Positions 11,789 through 23,953 of a stretch of 64,000 nt of DNA are shown piece after piece. The position numbers and the translations under genes are program-made. The notes beneath the pieces are model-generated. The model was not told where the DNA came from. It saw only the letters and a program-made list of their open reading frames with translations, and searched no databases. This DNA comes from Bedellia somnulentella. Taxonomy: Eukaryota; Arthropoda; Insecta; Lepidoptera; Bedelliidae. The DNA lies in the NCBI GenBank assembly GCA_963576735.1, contig OY755176.1, positions 10,401,423 through 10,465,422 of the forward strand, read 5' to 3'. Position 1 is the first letter of the stretch; each line of letters begins with the position of its first letter.

Positions 11789-13080
11789 GGTACGACAGTA
11801 AATATAATTGAGTTTCACATTCCAGCGTTATTCAATGTCATCCTGTTATTTTAAAAAGAAACAAAATTAAATAAACATCTTACCAATGTTTACGAGCAAC
11901 TTTTCATAAAATAATTACAAAAACCGAGATATTTCTATCTATTTACTCAGAAAGTAGAAACCAGTACATATAGGTATAATCTTTTAAACTATCTCTAATG
12001 GTACAATGTACTAATCATCAACTGATCCTTACAATAAAAGGATTGATCAATAACCCGTTGTTGATTCGGCTGACTGAATCCATCAACTTATTTGAAGTTC
12101 TTGGATTTCCTCAATTAAACTCTCTGAACCTGAACGCTGCTGCTCGACGGTGAAGAAAATTGTCATGACATTCAAAGATGGGATCTTGAGCTTACCTTCT
12201 TATTACGTCAGAAATAGAGTTCAAATTAAAAAGTGAGATCGAATGAACCATGCCATCAATTGTTTTGTTTTCTATCACATTTGTCTGTAGTTAATTCATA
12301 TACGCACGCACACTTATTAATACTATTAGGCCCAGTAACGTTATTCTACGTTAGATTATTACAAAAAATGACATGTTAATATTCAGACTCAAATCAATAA
12401 AAATATAGATACAACAAGATTTCAAAGAAGCCCACGTTGTACGTAAAGTGTAGACCTACATTTTAAGTAGTTTAAATTGATCCCACCGTATCTGTAGACT
12501 TTTTGTCAATAAGCAATGAAATAGTATGATAAGGAACCCCTGGTTACCTACGATCGTTATATTATGCAAAAGAACCTTACCTTAGCTTGATCCCTTGTTT
12601 ATTGCATGAGTGCTAAGCACCAATTGCATTTGATAATGGTTAGAGGCTAGGTTGATTTAACTCTAAAAAATCATGGGAATTGAATACACATATAAGTTTT
12701 GCTGCTTGTTATAGATAAAAACGAATTCAACCTGTAAAATAGTACCAAATCAATGCTAAAACATCTTCAACTTTATAAACTTAAGTTGAATCAATCAAAT
12801 CACGTAGTTCATGAGTTATTCAAACCAGGACCAAAACGAACCAAGACAACCTGATCACTTTTCTAAACAAAACTCGACCTTTCCCCCGTTGCTTCTTTAG
12901 TCTTATTACTAGACCTGACGCGAATAACATAAAAGGTAGTGCTTTTAACGAAATTAAATTATTCTTTTCTAAATCACCTCTTCCCTTTTGAAATTCGATG
13001 GTTTTTGTGCATGAAAAAAGTGATGTTACTTTTAGCTCATTTAAATTAATTTACTAATGTTGGAATTAATGGACTAACAT
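11789..13080. other. Anonymous sequence, no gene seen
   Basis: No long frame, no repeated family recognised. Confidence 0.5.
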
Positions 13081-13372
13081 TTATATACATACATACATAC
13101 ATATACTCACGGCTGTAAATCCCTAAAAGGGGTAGCCAGAGCTAAGGAATTAGAAATTCCTCAGCCACTTTTGGAAATGTGAATTTATATATATATTGCT
13201 AATTATTTCTAAAAAGGGTAGCCACAGCTTATGAATTAGAAATTCCTCAGCTACTTGAAAGTTGAGTGAGGTAGATTGTATTAAGAAGTTGTTGGTGATG
13301 GGGCCTCCAACCGCATCACCCAAGTCACTTAAAAAGCCCTAATGGCCTTAGCCGCTTACTTTTACATTTACT
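13081..13372 (-). mobile_element. Repeat family B copy with an internal duplication
   Basis: Reverse-oriented family B repeat; the (ATGT)n tail is at 13084-13105. The unit 'gtagccagagctaaggaatt' to 'cagccacttttg' occurs twice, about 80 bp apart, with the second copy more diverged. The 5' end at the right is worn. Confidence 0.85.
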
Positions 13373-13447
13373 ACTTACGATCCTCAATCAAAACGATAGT
13401 ATCTGTCCTCCTCAATGGAAACTAATGGCGTGAGTATACGTATGCAT
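13373..13447 (+). mobile_element. RTE-type LINE, short 3' end
   Basis: 'cttacgatcct', 'gatagtatctgtcctcctca', 'atggaaactaatggcgtgag' and 'tatacgtatgcat' match the RTE terminus. It abuts the preceding family B copy in opposite orientation. Confidence 0.6.
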
Positions 13448-14110
13448 AAAAAGCAATTCGTAAAAGTTTATAAATAGCATAGAAACTCTCTATGAGTAAC
13501 GTAAAGAATAGTTCATTTAGTTTTGTGTTCATTCTGTTTAGCTTGTTTAAAATAACTAAAATTATCACCCCGATGCCTATGTAATGAATATTAAATACCA
13601 TAAATTTATTTTGCAATTTTGTACATTAATGAATTTTAAATAGAATTGCATAGCTCTAATGTCACTTCATCATTCTTAACTCAAGTGATTTATATAGTAA
13701 ACACGATTTAAAAAAAGGATGAATTCGCCTGAAAGAGTAAATAGAGAAAGTATTTCAATCCTTTATATGTGTTAAAATAGGGACATCAGATAGGTTTCCG
13801 TAATCGAAAGCCTTCGAAGGTAGTAATTTAGTGCAGTCTCTTATCTCGTTTTTATGTCCGCTCGCAGTCGCCCAACAATTTAACAGATCCAATGGAGTTT
13901 AACGGAATTCCCATTGGATATCGGACCTCGGTCAGTTCGAGATATTGACTTTGAAAAATTACACCATTTTGCTTTCACAGCAATGTTTATCCATGTAATG
14001 AAGTATGTGAGTGTTTTGACTTGAATAAAGAGAAATGCTATTTTCGACGTTTTTCGCACAGTTTATATTTGCAAAGTTTATAGACGCGAGTAAATAATAC
14101 CGTTTGATAC
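13448..14110. other. Anonymous sequence
   Basis: No convincing gene. The stretch 13790-13960 is less AT-rich than its surroundings and not obviously repetitive; it could hold a regulatory or conserved element, but nothing in it can be identified. Confidence 0.4.
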
Positions 14111-14113
14111 TTA

Positions 14114-14251
14114 CGCCTGATTTCTGAATTGAGTATTCCAGCTGAGAACAACTTAAGTATAGTTCTGTCGCATTGAAATCTTAACAACTGAATGAGACAA
14201 AACGATACTTAAGTCGTTCTTAGCTTGAATACTCAATTCAGAAATCGGGCG
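14114..14251. mobile_element. Foldback MITE, Harbinger-like (TTA duplication)
   Basis: A 138-bp element whose two halves are near-perfect inverted arms of about 48 bp (start CGCCTGATTTCTGAATTGAG; the other end reads CGCCCGATTTCTGAATTGAG on the reverse strand) around a ~40-bp loop. It is flanked by TTA at 14111-14113 and 14252-14254. A 3-bp TTA/TAA duplication is the hallmark of PIF/Harbinger elements. No coding capacity. Confidence 0.75.
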
Positions 14252-14254
14252 TTA

Positions 14255-15233
14255 GTGCAAGCTTATGATTTGTACTTGTGCGTAAGTATATATATATACT
14301 AACAAAGGTTTTATTGTACATTGAAATATTAATTACATTACATTAATACATACAATGATGAGATAGCCATTCTAAATAACATTATAGTTATTTATAAAAT
14401 AAAATAAAGTCAATCTGTTTATACTCTTAAGTCTTATTAATTTTATTTAATTTAACAAAGAGGGATAAATGACGTGTATTGGGAGATGAAACAAAATTGC
14501 GATAAACCATTGATAAGTACTAATTAGCTTTCCTCGAGACAGGTATAATCTTGAAATTGAATCAACATTTTGGGTTTTGGTGAACACGTTTTCTGAGAAC
14601 CCTTAATAACAACGCTCAAATTCCTGTAAGAAGACAGCACCTCGTTTCAAACTAGATATTGAGCTTACGGATTAAAGCTGTTTATTCGAGAATCCTTACC
14701 AAGAATCCATAATATATTGACAGGTTTAACCAGAGACAATACACAACTGTTGAAAAAATCATGCATTAACTTTTAACTATACGTCTGTAAATTAATTAGG
14801 TAATGTTACAAACCTAAAATTCAGAAACCTAATTTCTCAAGATAAATTTTGATAATTTTAATCATAATATGCAAATATTAAATATTTTAATTTATAATCA
14901 TCGCATCGCCACACTTTAAGCATAATCCTTTATAAAAGTAAATTAAATAGTTATTGCAGAGCGCTTTATTAGTAGTTAGTATAAGCCCGAAAGTTACAAT
15001 AGAAGCGTAACAAATTTAAATACGTAATTGGAAATGTTTTGCTAAATTCTCTGAAAACTCAATATTATTGTTTTGTATCAAATAAGCGAACTGAAATGTT
15101 ACCACGGAGTTTCGTGTCTATTTTCTATATTGGATTCCAGAAGTGTTTATTACTCTCTTTGTTGGATACTAGCTCCACGTGCAAGAGTATTGGCAGATTG
15201 AGCACACATTAAATGAACTAATTTTTGTTTTAG
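14255..15233. other. Anonymous sequence
   Basis: AT-rich with no repeat or coding signal recognised. Confidence 0.5.
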
Positions 15234-15281
15234 GTATTCAATTTGACTATAGCGACAAAGTGCAAGTACCTTTGGTGTTTC
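15234..15281 (+). CDS. Possible small internal exon of a host gene
   Basis: A 48-bp segment bounded by textbook splice signals: a pyrimidine-rich 'atttttgttttag' acceptor before it and 'gtgagtatt' donor after it. In the frame starting at its third base it reads IQFDYSDKVQVPLVF, a protein-like composition with no stop, entering and leaving in phase 1. A second frame is also open, so the phase is not certain. It resembles no family I recognise. It could be chance; the combination of strong acceptor, strong donor and a balanced open frame is why it is listed. If real, the gene lies on the + strand and the surrounding repeats are intronic. Confidence 0.35.
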
Positions 15282-16265
15282 GTGAGTATTTAGTATTTAA
15301 TCCTTATTTTAAAATATTATTGTCTTAACACATTTGGGTAAACTAGTAATTCTCACAATTTTATTTCTGTACCTGCAATAAAAAAACTATAAATCGATAA
15401 ATACTAATAAAATTTACATTAAAAGTAAAAAGTTTCAACACTCGGTAAAAATAAATTTACGCTTTTGTACGTTTTTAAATGAGTTAAACCTTCAAGGTCG
15501 AAACATTAATAAAAAATTACTCTTTATTTTACCTGCTTATCTACCACAAATTATAAATTTCCATATATCATCAAACATCTTTTCATAACTCATTTTCCTT
15601 TACCCTTATCAGTTCTAAATTCGCTCGATCTTTAAAGGGATGAAGAGTTTAACCAGTAAATGAGGTGTAAAATACGATCCTTTGGGATAAGAGTAATATT
15701 TCTGGATTACTGTTCCTATTTTCAGTATGGCACATCTATTATGCAGTGCAGTTAATGTCACACTTAAATTTATAGGGTTTTTGTCGAAAATCGCCACTTT
15801 TGAAAATTTCAGTGGCTTTTCTTTACTTGAGTTACAATTTTTGCTACATATTTTCATATCGTAATATGTTTCTGTCAATATCGTTCAACAACGCTAAATC
15901 GATAATTATTATATTATACTGTTGTGTATGTATTTAGAAGAGTGATATTTTAGATTTTTATTTTATTGTATACCCTATTTGCCATTTGAGTAACTCGAGA
16001 ATATCATGTAGCCGTCAGGTTCGAAAAACACAAGAAAAGATTAATCAGTAATTCTGTTTGTTAGATAGACGATCACGGATTTTTCTATTATCTATTTTTC
16101 TATTGAAGTGTGATTTAAAATGTGAGAGTACAATATTTTTCACTTTTTTACGCATGGTCAAAAAACAACACAAACCTTTCCTAATTATGGAAATAGTCAA
16201 TAACTAAGACTTATTAATAGTCAATAAATAAGACTCATTGTACGATGTACTAGAACGACTTATCT
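15282..16265. other. Anonymous sequence
   Basis: No gene or repeat recognised. Confidence 0.5.
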
Positions 16266-16470
16266 TCAGGCAGTCCCATACAAGCAGAGAAGGTTAAAGT
16301 TATTTCCATTCTTCCTTATATTGCCATAAGCCCAGCAAATTAAATGGCGTCCATATAAAGCGGCCCATGCAAACGGTGAGTCGTCCCATCGATGAGAAAC
16401 GAGAGAGCTTGAGTACCAATTTGTCCGGATTATGTCTATCCGAGCGGGTCCCATTTACAAAACTGCGAAA
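16266..16470. other. GC-richer, apparently single-copy patch
   Basis: About 200 bp with clearly higher GC and CpG content than its neighbours. A 62-codon frame is open on the - strand, but it has no recognisable domain and no clear splice context. It could be an enhancer, a conserved non-coding element or an unrecognised exon. Confidence 0.3.
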
Positions 16471-16713
16471 TGCGAAAACGAAAAACTAGTTAAAATATTC
16501 CGTTGTATTGATAAAAATGTTTCCCGGATTTTGCATTTAACATCAAGCCGGTCTGTTTTCATTTGTGCTGTTAAATTTAAAAAGTAACAAAGAGTTTTTG
16601 ATTATCAGAGACTTGTGAAGTTTTTGAATATTTATTAAATAGTTTTGTCTAAAGATTTTCGACTTAGTTTCGAATTTATTTAATTGATTTTACTGACCTT
16701 ATCATCTTTAGTC

Positions 16714-16760
16714 TGGAAGAGATCGCTTTTGGGAACAAGACCGCCCTTTTCAATTAATTA
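16714..16760 (+). mobile_element. Non-LTR retrotransposon 3'UTR remnant
   Basis: 'agtctggaagagatcgcttt' followed by 'aagaccgcccttttc' is the motif found at the 3' ends of Jockey/R1-like elements in Lepidoptera; related copies lie at 20.3, 25.1, 30.4, 40.8 and 43.0 kb. Confidence 0.7.
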
Positions 16761-16844
16761 TAAAAATTTAAGATGTGCAATTACTTTGATGATTACACTG
16801 TATTTATGATTTGTGAGTTATTATACACACATATTATACAGTAC

Positions 16845-16915
16845 ACTGTTCTTATTATGTTAAAATATTGGGTAAAGTTATAATAATTATTATAAGTTAA
16901 CATACTAAGAACAGT
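16845..16915. repeat. Short inverted-repeat element
   Basis: 19-bp arms (actgttcttattatgttaa against its complement at 16897-16915, one mismatch) around a 33-bp AT-rich loop. A tiny MITE is possible; no clear target duplication. Confidence 0.45.
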
Positions 16916-17264
16916 ACACGTAACCACAAGTTATTGGATTGGTGCCAATTGAAATGCATTTGCGACTTACTGTAAAGTTTACTTGGTTTTGGGTTATTAA
17001 TTTAGTTTTTGTTTGTTTTTGCAAAGCTTGCATTTCGCTTGAACTGAGATGATGTTTGTTTTTGAAATAGCGTTTCGTTTTAAAATAATCGAGTTTTGGA
17101 CGAGTTAATGTTTTTATGGGTGGGGGGTAAATGACGATGAAATTCTGGAAATAACAAAGCAGTAAACCAATTAAGCAATGGTTTATTATTTGTCTACAAC
17201 TTCACATATAGGAATTGGTCACATCACTCTTACACAACCTGACAATGTATGTGCATTACTATTT

Positions 17265-17769
17265 GAAGGGTCCACTGCAATAATGATGAAAGTCCAAAAA
17301 TGTAAAAAACTTAGTGACTAATGTCATTTGGTCGACTGAAATAAATAGTTAGTTATTTCATTGACAAACTCAGCAATATCGCTTGCAGTCTCGCGATAAA
17401 TATGTTTTTAATATTAAGCTATACGGCTAAAACGCTAAGCGTCACAGGTTTTCACGGCTGTAATGATAAATGTCCATCTACATGTATGTACACCTATCAT
17501 TATTGACTGTTAACGCAGTGTGAACATTAATGATTATAGTCCTCATTTCTGAAGACTTACTTAAGATTATATATATTTTTTTGTTTATAGTACTCAAAGT
17601 ATGATTATCTACAACATAAATGTTACGATGATACATGTTTTTTAATTTTAATAATGATTATTTCCTTATCTTCAGGTCAGAGTTTTTATTTCACCGTTTA
17701 TAAAATTAAAACTCAATTATCTTAAAACAATACACAAGGGACATTCATCATTATTGCAGTGGACCCTTC
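17265..17769. mobile_element. Non-autonomous TIR element, ~505 bp
   Basis: Inverted arms of about 31 bp beginning GAAGGGTCCACTGCAATAAT at both ends (17265-17295 and 17739-17769, about one mismatch). The 4 bp outside each end are ATTT (17261-17264 and 17770-17773), a possible target duplication. The interior has no coding frame. I cannot place the superfamily. Confidence 0.75.
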
Positions 17770-17773
17770 ATTT

Positions 17774-19581
17774 TATATAATATATTTTTATTATATGGCT
17801 TATGACTCTTTTGACATTAATACGAATAATAATCAAACTGAAATAAAAACGGTTGGAGGTTTCGATGCTACGGTGAAACATACTTATATTACATACACAC
17901 ATAGACTGCCAAAGTAATTACTATTTTTTTATAGCCGCAGTTGGTTAATAAAATCACTATTATTCGCCACCTTATGCGACATTCACAGGTAAGGGTAGGA
18001 AGGTTTGAATGTCCCAATTTATCAGCCTTAAAAATAGCTTTAGAAGCATAAAAAAATGCATCTACGCTCTTTTCTAAACTAAATCTGTTTTGTTTGAGCG
18101 ATCATATGAAAATTTAATTTGTAACCAAAATGTATTAGACTCTGAATTTTAAATTATTAGGCTCATCTTTATTACTCATAATCATTCTGAACCAGCCCTT
18201 AGACATCAAGTAATAAGAGCTATTAATAACAGAGGTCTCTTAACATCTCCAGCCTGTTAAATTTCAGTGTCAAAGCACTAGAGTATAGAATTAATACTAC
18301 AGTTGTGCTGTGTAAATTTGAACTTTATTTTGTAGGGATTAGGGTTTGATGACATTATTTATGTTATGTGTGTGTTAAATAATGACAGAGACGTATATGA
18401 TTCATTGATTCTTGGCATCAAGCCAGTGGGTTGGGTTTATCTAAGAATAAGCTAACTCACAATTAATAATCCGAACAGTTATGACTTCAATAAAATACAA
18501 TATTGCTGTGTAGTCACTCGCATCTATAAGAATATACCACCCCATTCTTCACGCACGTATTATTGAGGGGAACAAAGGTTATGGGTCAGGTTGTTTATGT
18601 TATTTCTGCCAACATTCGAAGATACTGAAGAAATTGATTTTATTGCAACCATGTTTACCGTATTTGAAAAATGATAGTGGTACGTAAAGTTTTTTTTTAG
18701 CCAATACATATCTGTATGAATGATGAATGAAAAAATGTGTGTTTATACACTACGATCAGCAATTTATAATTCAAATAAAAAATTTCTTAGGAAACAACTT
18801 TTAACATCAAATACTTTTAAAACAAGATAACCTTGTAATTTTCTTAACGTTAAAAATACAAACACCACCTTTTTTGTTCACCAAAAAAGCTTAAACTTAT
18901 TCAAACAAGTGTAATTAAACATTTCAAAACGACAGAAAAAAGATGTATACAAAATGGTGTTAATTAAGTGAGTGTTTTCATTGTTGTGATTGCATAACAC
19001 CGTCCAAAAATCTACAAAGTAGTATGAAACACGGTCCGTCAGACGTAATATCCTGTTACCGGCTGAGCTACTTATTTGGATACACTCTAGTTACAGTCGA
19101 AGTAATAAAATTGGAATACACGCATCACCGGAACTCCTATGAAAGAATTGATTGTATTGTTCTTGAAGTATTTATGTCAATAGTTATGCGTCAGGAGCGT
19201 CAAGAAATACCATTTATTTATAATATAATTCATCATATTATTTCATATCGTATAAGTACATTTGAGATTTCACGTGTCATTAAGTACAATAACATACCCG
19301 GAATTTTATACTTATTAAAGGCTATGTCACCCACATCATGGTTTATATTTTCCCCTTCTGTCTCAATCCTTTTGGGGTAGGAAAATTAATTAATAGCTGC
19401 TCTTTATAAAGATTTTCAACGGATTTGAAGGGTTTTGTTTATTTAATGAAAAGATACCAAGTAACAATATAAGAAGGGTATATCTTACTATATTATTAAA
19501 TAAATTAAATAAAGTATTACTTAATTTTGAAAAAAATAAGTAATGAAATAATAATGATATTCTTTATCATGTTTGTAAACA
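17774..19581. other. Anonymous sequence, no gene seen
   Basis: Contains a 118-codon open frame at 19024-19380 (+) with no recognisable domain, no splice context and an AT-driven composition; I do not call it a gene. No other feature recognised. Confidence 0.45.
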
Positions 19582-19805
19582 GAGAAGGAAAACACCATGA
19601 GGAAACCTACATGACTAAAGTGTACTTAGTCATATGACAGTGCATTCGTACAAAAGGGTGTTAGGCCTGCCCCTAATCATGCGTGTAAAGTAAACTGTCC
19701 AAGCAAAACGTGGATACTCTGGATACTAGGTGACAATGTCACGTGATTCACAGAAGAATTAGTACCTCTGCCAAACTTTCGGGAGTATACGGCGTCAACG
19801 TTTGC
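19582..19805 (+). mobile_element. SINE family A, old 5'-truncated copy
   Basis: Matches the SINE A body from 'ggaaaacaccatgaggaaac' through 'gcattcgtacaaa' to the 3' 'cctctgccaa' and 'tatacggcgtcaacg'. The tRNA head is missing and the 3' hairpin is worn. Confidence 0.85.
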
Positions 19806-20257
19806 GTCTTCATTTGAGTTTATTCTTGGTATAAGATTTTTAGAAGTTGGTTTTAAAAGAAATTGCGAAATAAAATTCCAATATGGGAAAAGTAAATCTA
19901 TATAAGTTTAAGTAAAATTTACGTGCGAACTGAAAACATATGAATCAATGTGAATATAATGCTGTTAAATCATAACAGGGTTATAATGTTGTAGTTTATG
20001 TAAGAAAGATAGTCTTCTGCTTTGACTGAAAAATATTATCCTCTCTTTTATATTCATAAAACATGGTATTACACCCAGAAAATTTGAATGAAATGTTCGG
20101 CAATTTATCTTTTGAGCGTGAATTCCTAGCGGGTTGTGTAGCCAATTGATCTCTATCTTGGACATTTCTCATAATTGCCATTTTATAGAGCAAATTATTT
20201 ATAGAGGAATGTGACATTGGTGTTTAAATTGAAAACATTTGTATAAAATGGTTAATA
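19806..20257. other. Anonymous sequence
   Basis: No gene or repeat recognised. Confidence 0.45.
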
Positions 20258-20470
20258 AATCAGCCAATATATTAAACATGGCAAGGCAAAGACAAGGACC
20301 TCTTCTAAAAGTAGGATAATATAGAAAAACACGTAAGAAATATTAACCAAAATATAAAAGCGTGTAGAAACAAAAAGGGCAAGCATATCGCCGCCGCTGG
20401 TGGCGGTCTTATCACTAAGGCGATAAAAAGTCTCCACCAGACAAAGTATGCTTGTATTCACTCTCTCATC
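20258..20470 (-). mobile_element. Non-LTR retrotransposon 3'UTR, degraded
   Basis: Holds 'ggtggcggtcttatcacta' and a degenerate 'tctccaccagacaa' in reverse orientation, the same terminal block as the copies at 25.1 and 30.4 kb, with more divergence. The overlapping 85-codon frame is not a gene. Confidence 0.5.
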
Positions 20471-20700
20471 ATTATACACAAACTTATAGTATTGAAAACG
20501 GCTGTTCAATATCCGGAATCATACTATCGTTGTGGACACCTTCCCTCCTGAATTTTGCAGTTCCTATTTAGTTACCGCTTTTATTCAGTCCCAATGAAAG
20601 AGTTAAATAGAAGGTAGGAGCCATCATCTATTTGGTACAAATTTCCGAATGTCCAAAAGTGTGGAAAGCAAACTAAAACATCAATTTGTTTTCCATCAAA

Positions 20701-20860
20701 AAGGCAGGCGTCCGAAGAATGAAGAATAAAACAGCATGAATGAAAAGATTGACGGATGTAAACAAAGCTAGAGAGGTTTGCCAGGATCGTACAAAGTGGC
20801 GATCGGTAGTCTCTGTCTACCCCAATGGGAACTAATGCCGTGAGTATATGTTATGTTATG
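20701..20860 (+). mobile_element. RTE-type LINE, 3' fragment
   Basis: About 150 bp of the RTE 3' end. It still reads close to 'MKNKTA..MKRLTDVNKAREVCQDRTKWRSVVSVYPNGN' in pieces, followed by 'ctaatgccgtgag' and a 'tatgttatgttatg' tail. Less diverged than the fragments at 3.5 and 11.7 kb but 5'-truncated. Confidence 0.85.
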
Positions 20861-21404
20861 TTGTTTTTTTTATCAATCGTTTAGATATCAAGTATGCTGC
20901 TAAACATCCAATTGTTAACGGTTTAAAGAGAGAAGCTAGTAATTATTTCCAACAATAAATAACCAAACAAAACATAAACAAACAAAAAATACACAACTCT
21001 CGTAAAAAGAAGACAAATGGTTGCGTGATGATATTGTGAAACCACAAGCAATTACTTTCGCTAAGTTTACAAATATCTGAATGGATAACTTTTCTTTTGT
21101 AAAAGAGTGGTAGTATTTGTTTTTCAGTTAATATGAAATATAGTTTATGAGGAATCTTATCTGTATATAAAAAATAAATGTAATTATGTAGTCAAACATG
21201 TTTGAATTCTAAGAACAATTAAACCATTGACTCGGTTTTAAAATATGTACACGTATATCAATTAAGTCTCAATGAGAAAGCATGATTGTTTCTTGGTGTT
21301 CTTACTCGATAATATATTATAGGATATTAGAATTTCCTTGATAATTCCAGAAACACTATACTTGGCACATAATATTAAAGTGAGACGGTTTCAATCTATT
21401 CTCT
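20861..21404. other. Anonymous sequence
   Basis: No gene or repeat recognised. Confidence 0.45.
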
Positions 21405-21495
21405 TTTTACTTTCAATCACAGACTTACAAAGTTAAATCGTGCAAAACGGCAACAAGCCTGCCTCTTACCTCGTGAATTCAATATGCAAGCAAAA
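21405..21495 (+). mobile_element. SINE family A, very degraded internal piece
   Basis: 'cgtgcaaaacggcaacaagc' followed by 'ctgcctcttacctcgtgaat' and 'atgcaagcaaaat' matches the middle of SINE A. Confidence 0.5.
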
Positions 21496-21851
21496 TATTA
21501 TTTTATTGGTTAATGTGTTGTTTGTGCTTTGCGATGAAAAAGAAACGATTGTTGTAGCAATATATAGAATAATTAGCACCAACAAACTTAAACCAAAGTA
21601 GAGTTTCCGCCGTAGTTCAAAGAAATGATAAAAATACATTTGTCACAGGATGTCGCAGTCATGTGCACAAAACGTACAAAAAGATGCGACTTATAATTAG
21701 TGAGACTTGTGCGCCGCTCCTAAGAATATGACTCGCTTGCCCTCAAGATATCACAGTTGAAAGGATAATCCGCCGAAATCAGATGTATTATTAATGGTCT
21801 TTACATTGTTACATTAAACGTGTGTTTCCGATTAATATTACTATTTTAACA

Positions 21852-21905
21852 TACATACAATATACTCACGGCCATAAATCCCAAAAAGGGGAAGCCACAT
21901 AAACA
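21852..21905 (-). mobile_element. Repeat family B, 3' stub
   Basis: Only the tail and last ~45 bp remain: 'acatacatac', 'tatactcacggccataaatc' and the hairpin 'cccaaaaagggg'. Strongly 5'-truncated. Confidence 0.8.
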
Positions 21906-22521
21906 CAACTTAAGATAGCACCTTATAAAGTACAACAATGTCTCATGGAAAGTAAATAATAATTATTATAATACACATATAATTTACCTCACATATTTTC
22001 CTCTTTCTATTTTTTAGGTTTATTTTACATCTTATGTCATAGTATTTGAAAGTTTAATCTTAAACATGGAAAACCACAAAACATCACCTAAAAAACAATC
22101 CAAAATAATGTAAGACAAGATAAATTCACACGATAATTGTAATTTGGAACAGTAGCTACATAAATTCATTTAATGATCAAAGTTATAGTCGAAATTACAA
22201 TATAACAGCCGTTTGAGATGAAGCGGGCCACCCTTTTTAATAGCCTAAAATATAATAACAACTCAATAAAATTTATTAAAGCAGCATCATCAAACTATCT
22301 CAATGGATGCACGGTTAAACAATTGACCCCCATCTATTACATCAATTGAAGATTGGTTGATTGTTCGATCTAGATAAGGGGATCGGATCGATTCGATCCC
22401 TGATTAGGTTTGGTGACTGATCGGTTGTACTTAAGAACGGTTAAATAAGAGTAGCTAATATGTTTGTCGTAAATTTTGTTGTGTGATTGATGTGCGATGG
22501 TTGAAAACCCATTCATAATTT
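21906..22521. other. Anonymous sequence
   Basis: No gene or repeat recognised. Confidence 0.45.
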
Positions 22522-22523
22522 TA

Positions 22524-23525
22524 TATCAGCATTTACACCTCTCATTTTCTATAAGTGACTGAAGCATTTGTGGATTCTTAAACCCAATCACAAAATCATA
22601 AACCCTAAGGCGTATAGGTATAGGCAAGCAATGAGCATTAATATGAAAGTATTGAATGTTTGCTTGATTAAACATCGTTTAATCAAATGAATTCGTTTTA
22701 AAAGACTTTCAGGCATCTCTTTTTAAAGGTATTCATTTTAATATCGGTAACTTCATAGAAACACACCATGTTTTTGATCACATTAATACACCGATCCCAA
22801 AAAACGTTTTTGATAGAACAAGACTCATGAAAAAAGTAAAGTTATAAGTAAGACATTTGGTTTTAATTGGTATGATTATATTTATTTCAATCTTTTGTTC
22901 AATAATTATGACAATTATATGACAAAAATAATTGTATTCAAGCTAATCAACGTGCAGATTGGATAATCAAATGCTGATTGTGTTGGTCGGTCTTCAACAA
23001 ATCCAACGCTGAGATTATACACTGATATATTCAGGTTTGATCTGAGTTGAGTTTACGTTTGACCCCTTTGTACAACTTTCATATGAAATACTGTCTGGAG
23101 TCTTCTATAATAAGGGTATAAAAGTGAGTAGCTGCAATTTTAGTATTCCTATTTGGTTTATGTCAATAGATTTTTATCGGTATAATAATACATACATACA
23201 TGCATATACTCACGGCTGTAAATCCGTAGAAGGGGTAGCCAGAGCTAAGGAATAAGAAACTCCTCAGTCACTTTTGGAAAATTGAGTGGGGTAAAGATAT
23301 TAAAATAAAAGTTATTGGTGATGGGTCTCCAACCGCATCGCCCAAAAATCCCTTAAAAGCCCCAATACCGTTAGTCGCCTCTTATACACCCACCGGCAGA
23401 AATGTGGTAGTGCTATTCTAAGCCGACACTACACAGCAAATTTGGTTTATGATTTTGTGATTGGGTTTAAGAATCCACAAATTCTTCAGTCACTTATAGA
23501 AAATGAGGGGTGTACAATGCTGATA
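22524..23525. mobile_element. TIR element, ~1 kb, with TA duplication
   Basis: Inverted arms of about 80 bp (22524-22603 and 23443-23525), starting TATCAGCATT at both ends and sharing 'acccaatcacaaaatcataa' further in. TA lies directly outside each end (22522-22523 and 23526-23527), which fits a Tc1/mariner-like or related element, although a 2-bp duplication is weak evidence. The interior has no transposase frame, so it is non-autonomous. A family B repeat is inserted in its right half. Confidence 0.7.
23190..23437 (-). mobile_element. Repeat family B, near full length, nested in the TIR element
   Basis: A complete-looking family B copy in reverse: tail 'catacatacatgcatatact', hairpin 'ccgtagaagggg', 'ctccaaccgcatcgcccaaa', then the 5' terminus 'ctaagccgacactacacagc'. 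It lies between the arms of the 22.5-23.5 kb element and so arrived later. Confidence 0.88.
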
Positions 23526-23527
23526 TA

Positions 23528-23938
23528 CTAATAAAATAAAGATTTATCAGCTTTCAAACTAAGGCATAATACATACGCACATTACCCACGTCGTTAGTTC
23601 CATTAAGGCATAATATATTGTAAAACAATAAAAACAATTTTCTAATTGCCATAAAATGGTGCTTGTATATGTATAGGCCATAGCTTGCGAGTCCAATAGG
23701 GACGTTAAAGAAATAACCCTTTAGCAAGGGCCCCTATATAGCTACATTATTGTTATTATAAGGGTTGAAATTAATGTTTATTTGTTTAGTGCAATTACCA
23801 GCAGAAGCACCATTTAGAATATTAATTTCGCAAATAATAACTTCCATGCAATAAGTTTAAATTATTATGGCTTAATTATATTTTAAGTATTTTGTTTCAG
23901 TTTTTGGTCATAATACAGTTTGTTAAAGTATAAAGTGT
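23528..23938. other. Anonymous sequence with a tiny RTE end
   Basis: A short RTE-like terminus in reverse ('cccacgtcgttagttcc', about 23585-23600) is the only recognisable item. Confidence 0.45.
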
Positions 23939-23953
23939 ATGTAATCCTATTAT

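Noticed and set aside
19024..19380. 118-codon open frame as a host gene
   Set aside because: No domain, no splice context, composition typical of AT-rich non-coding DNA.
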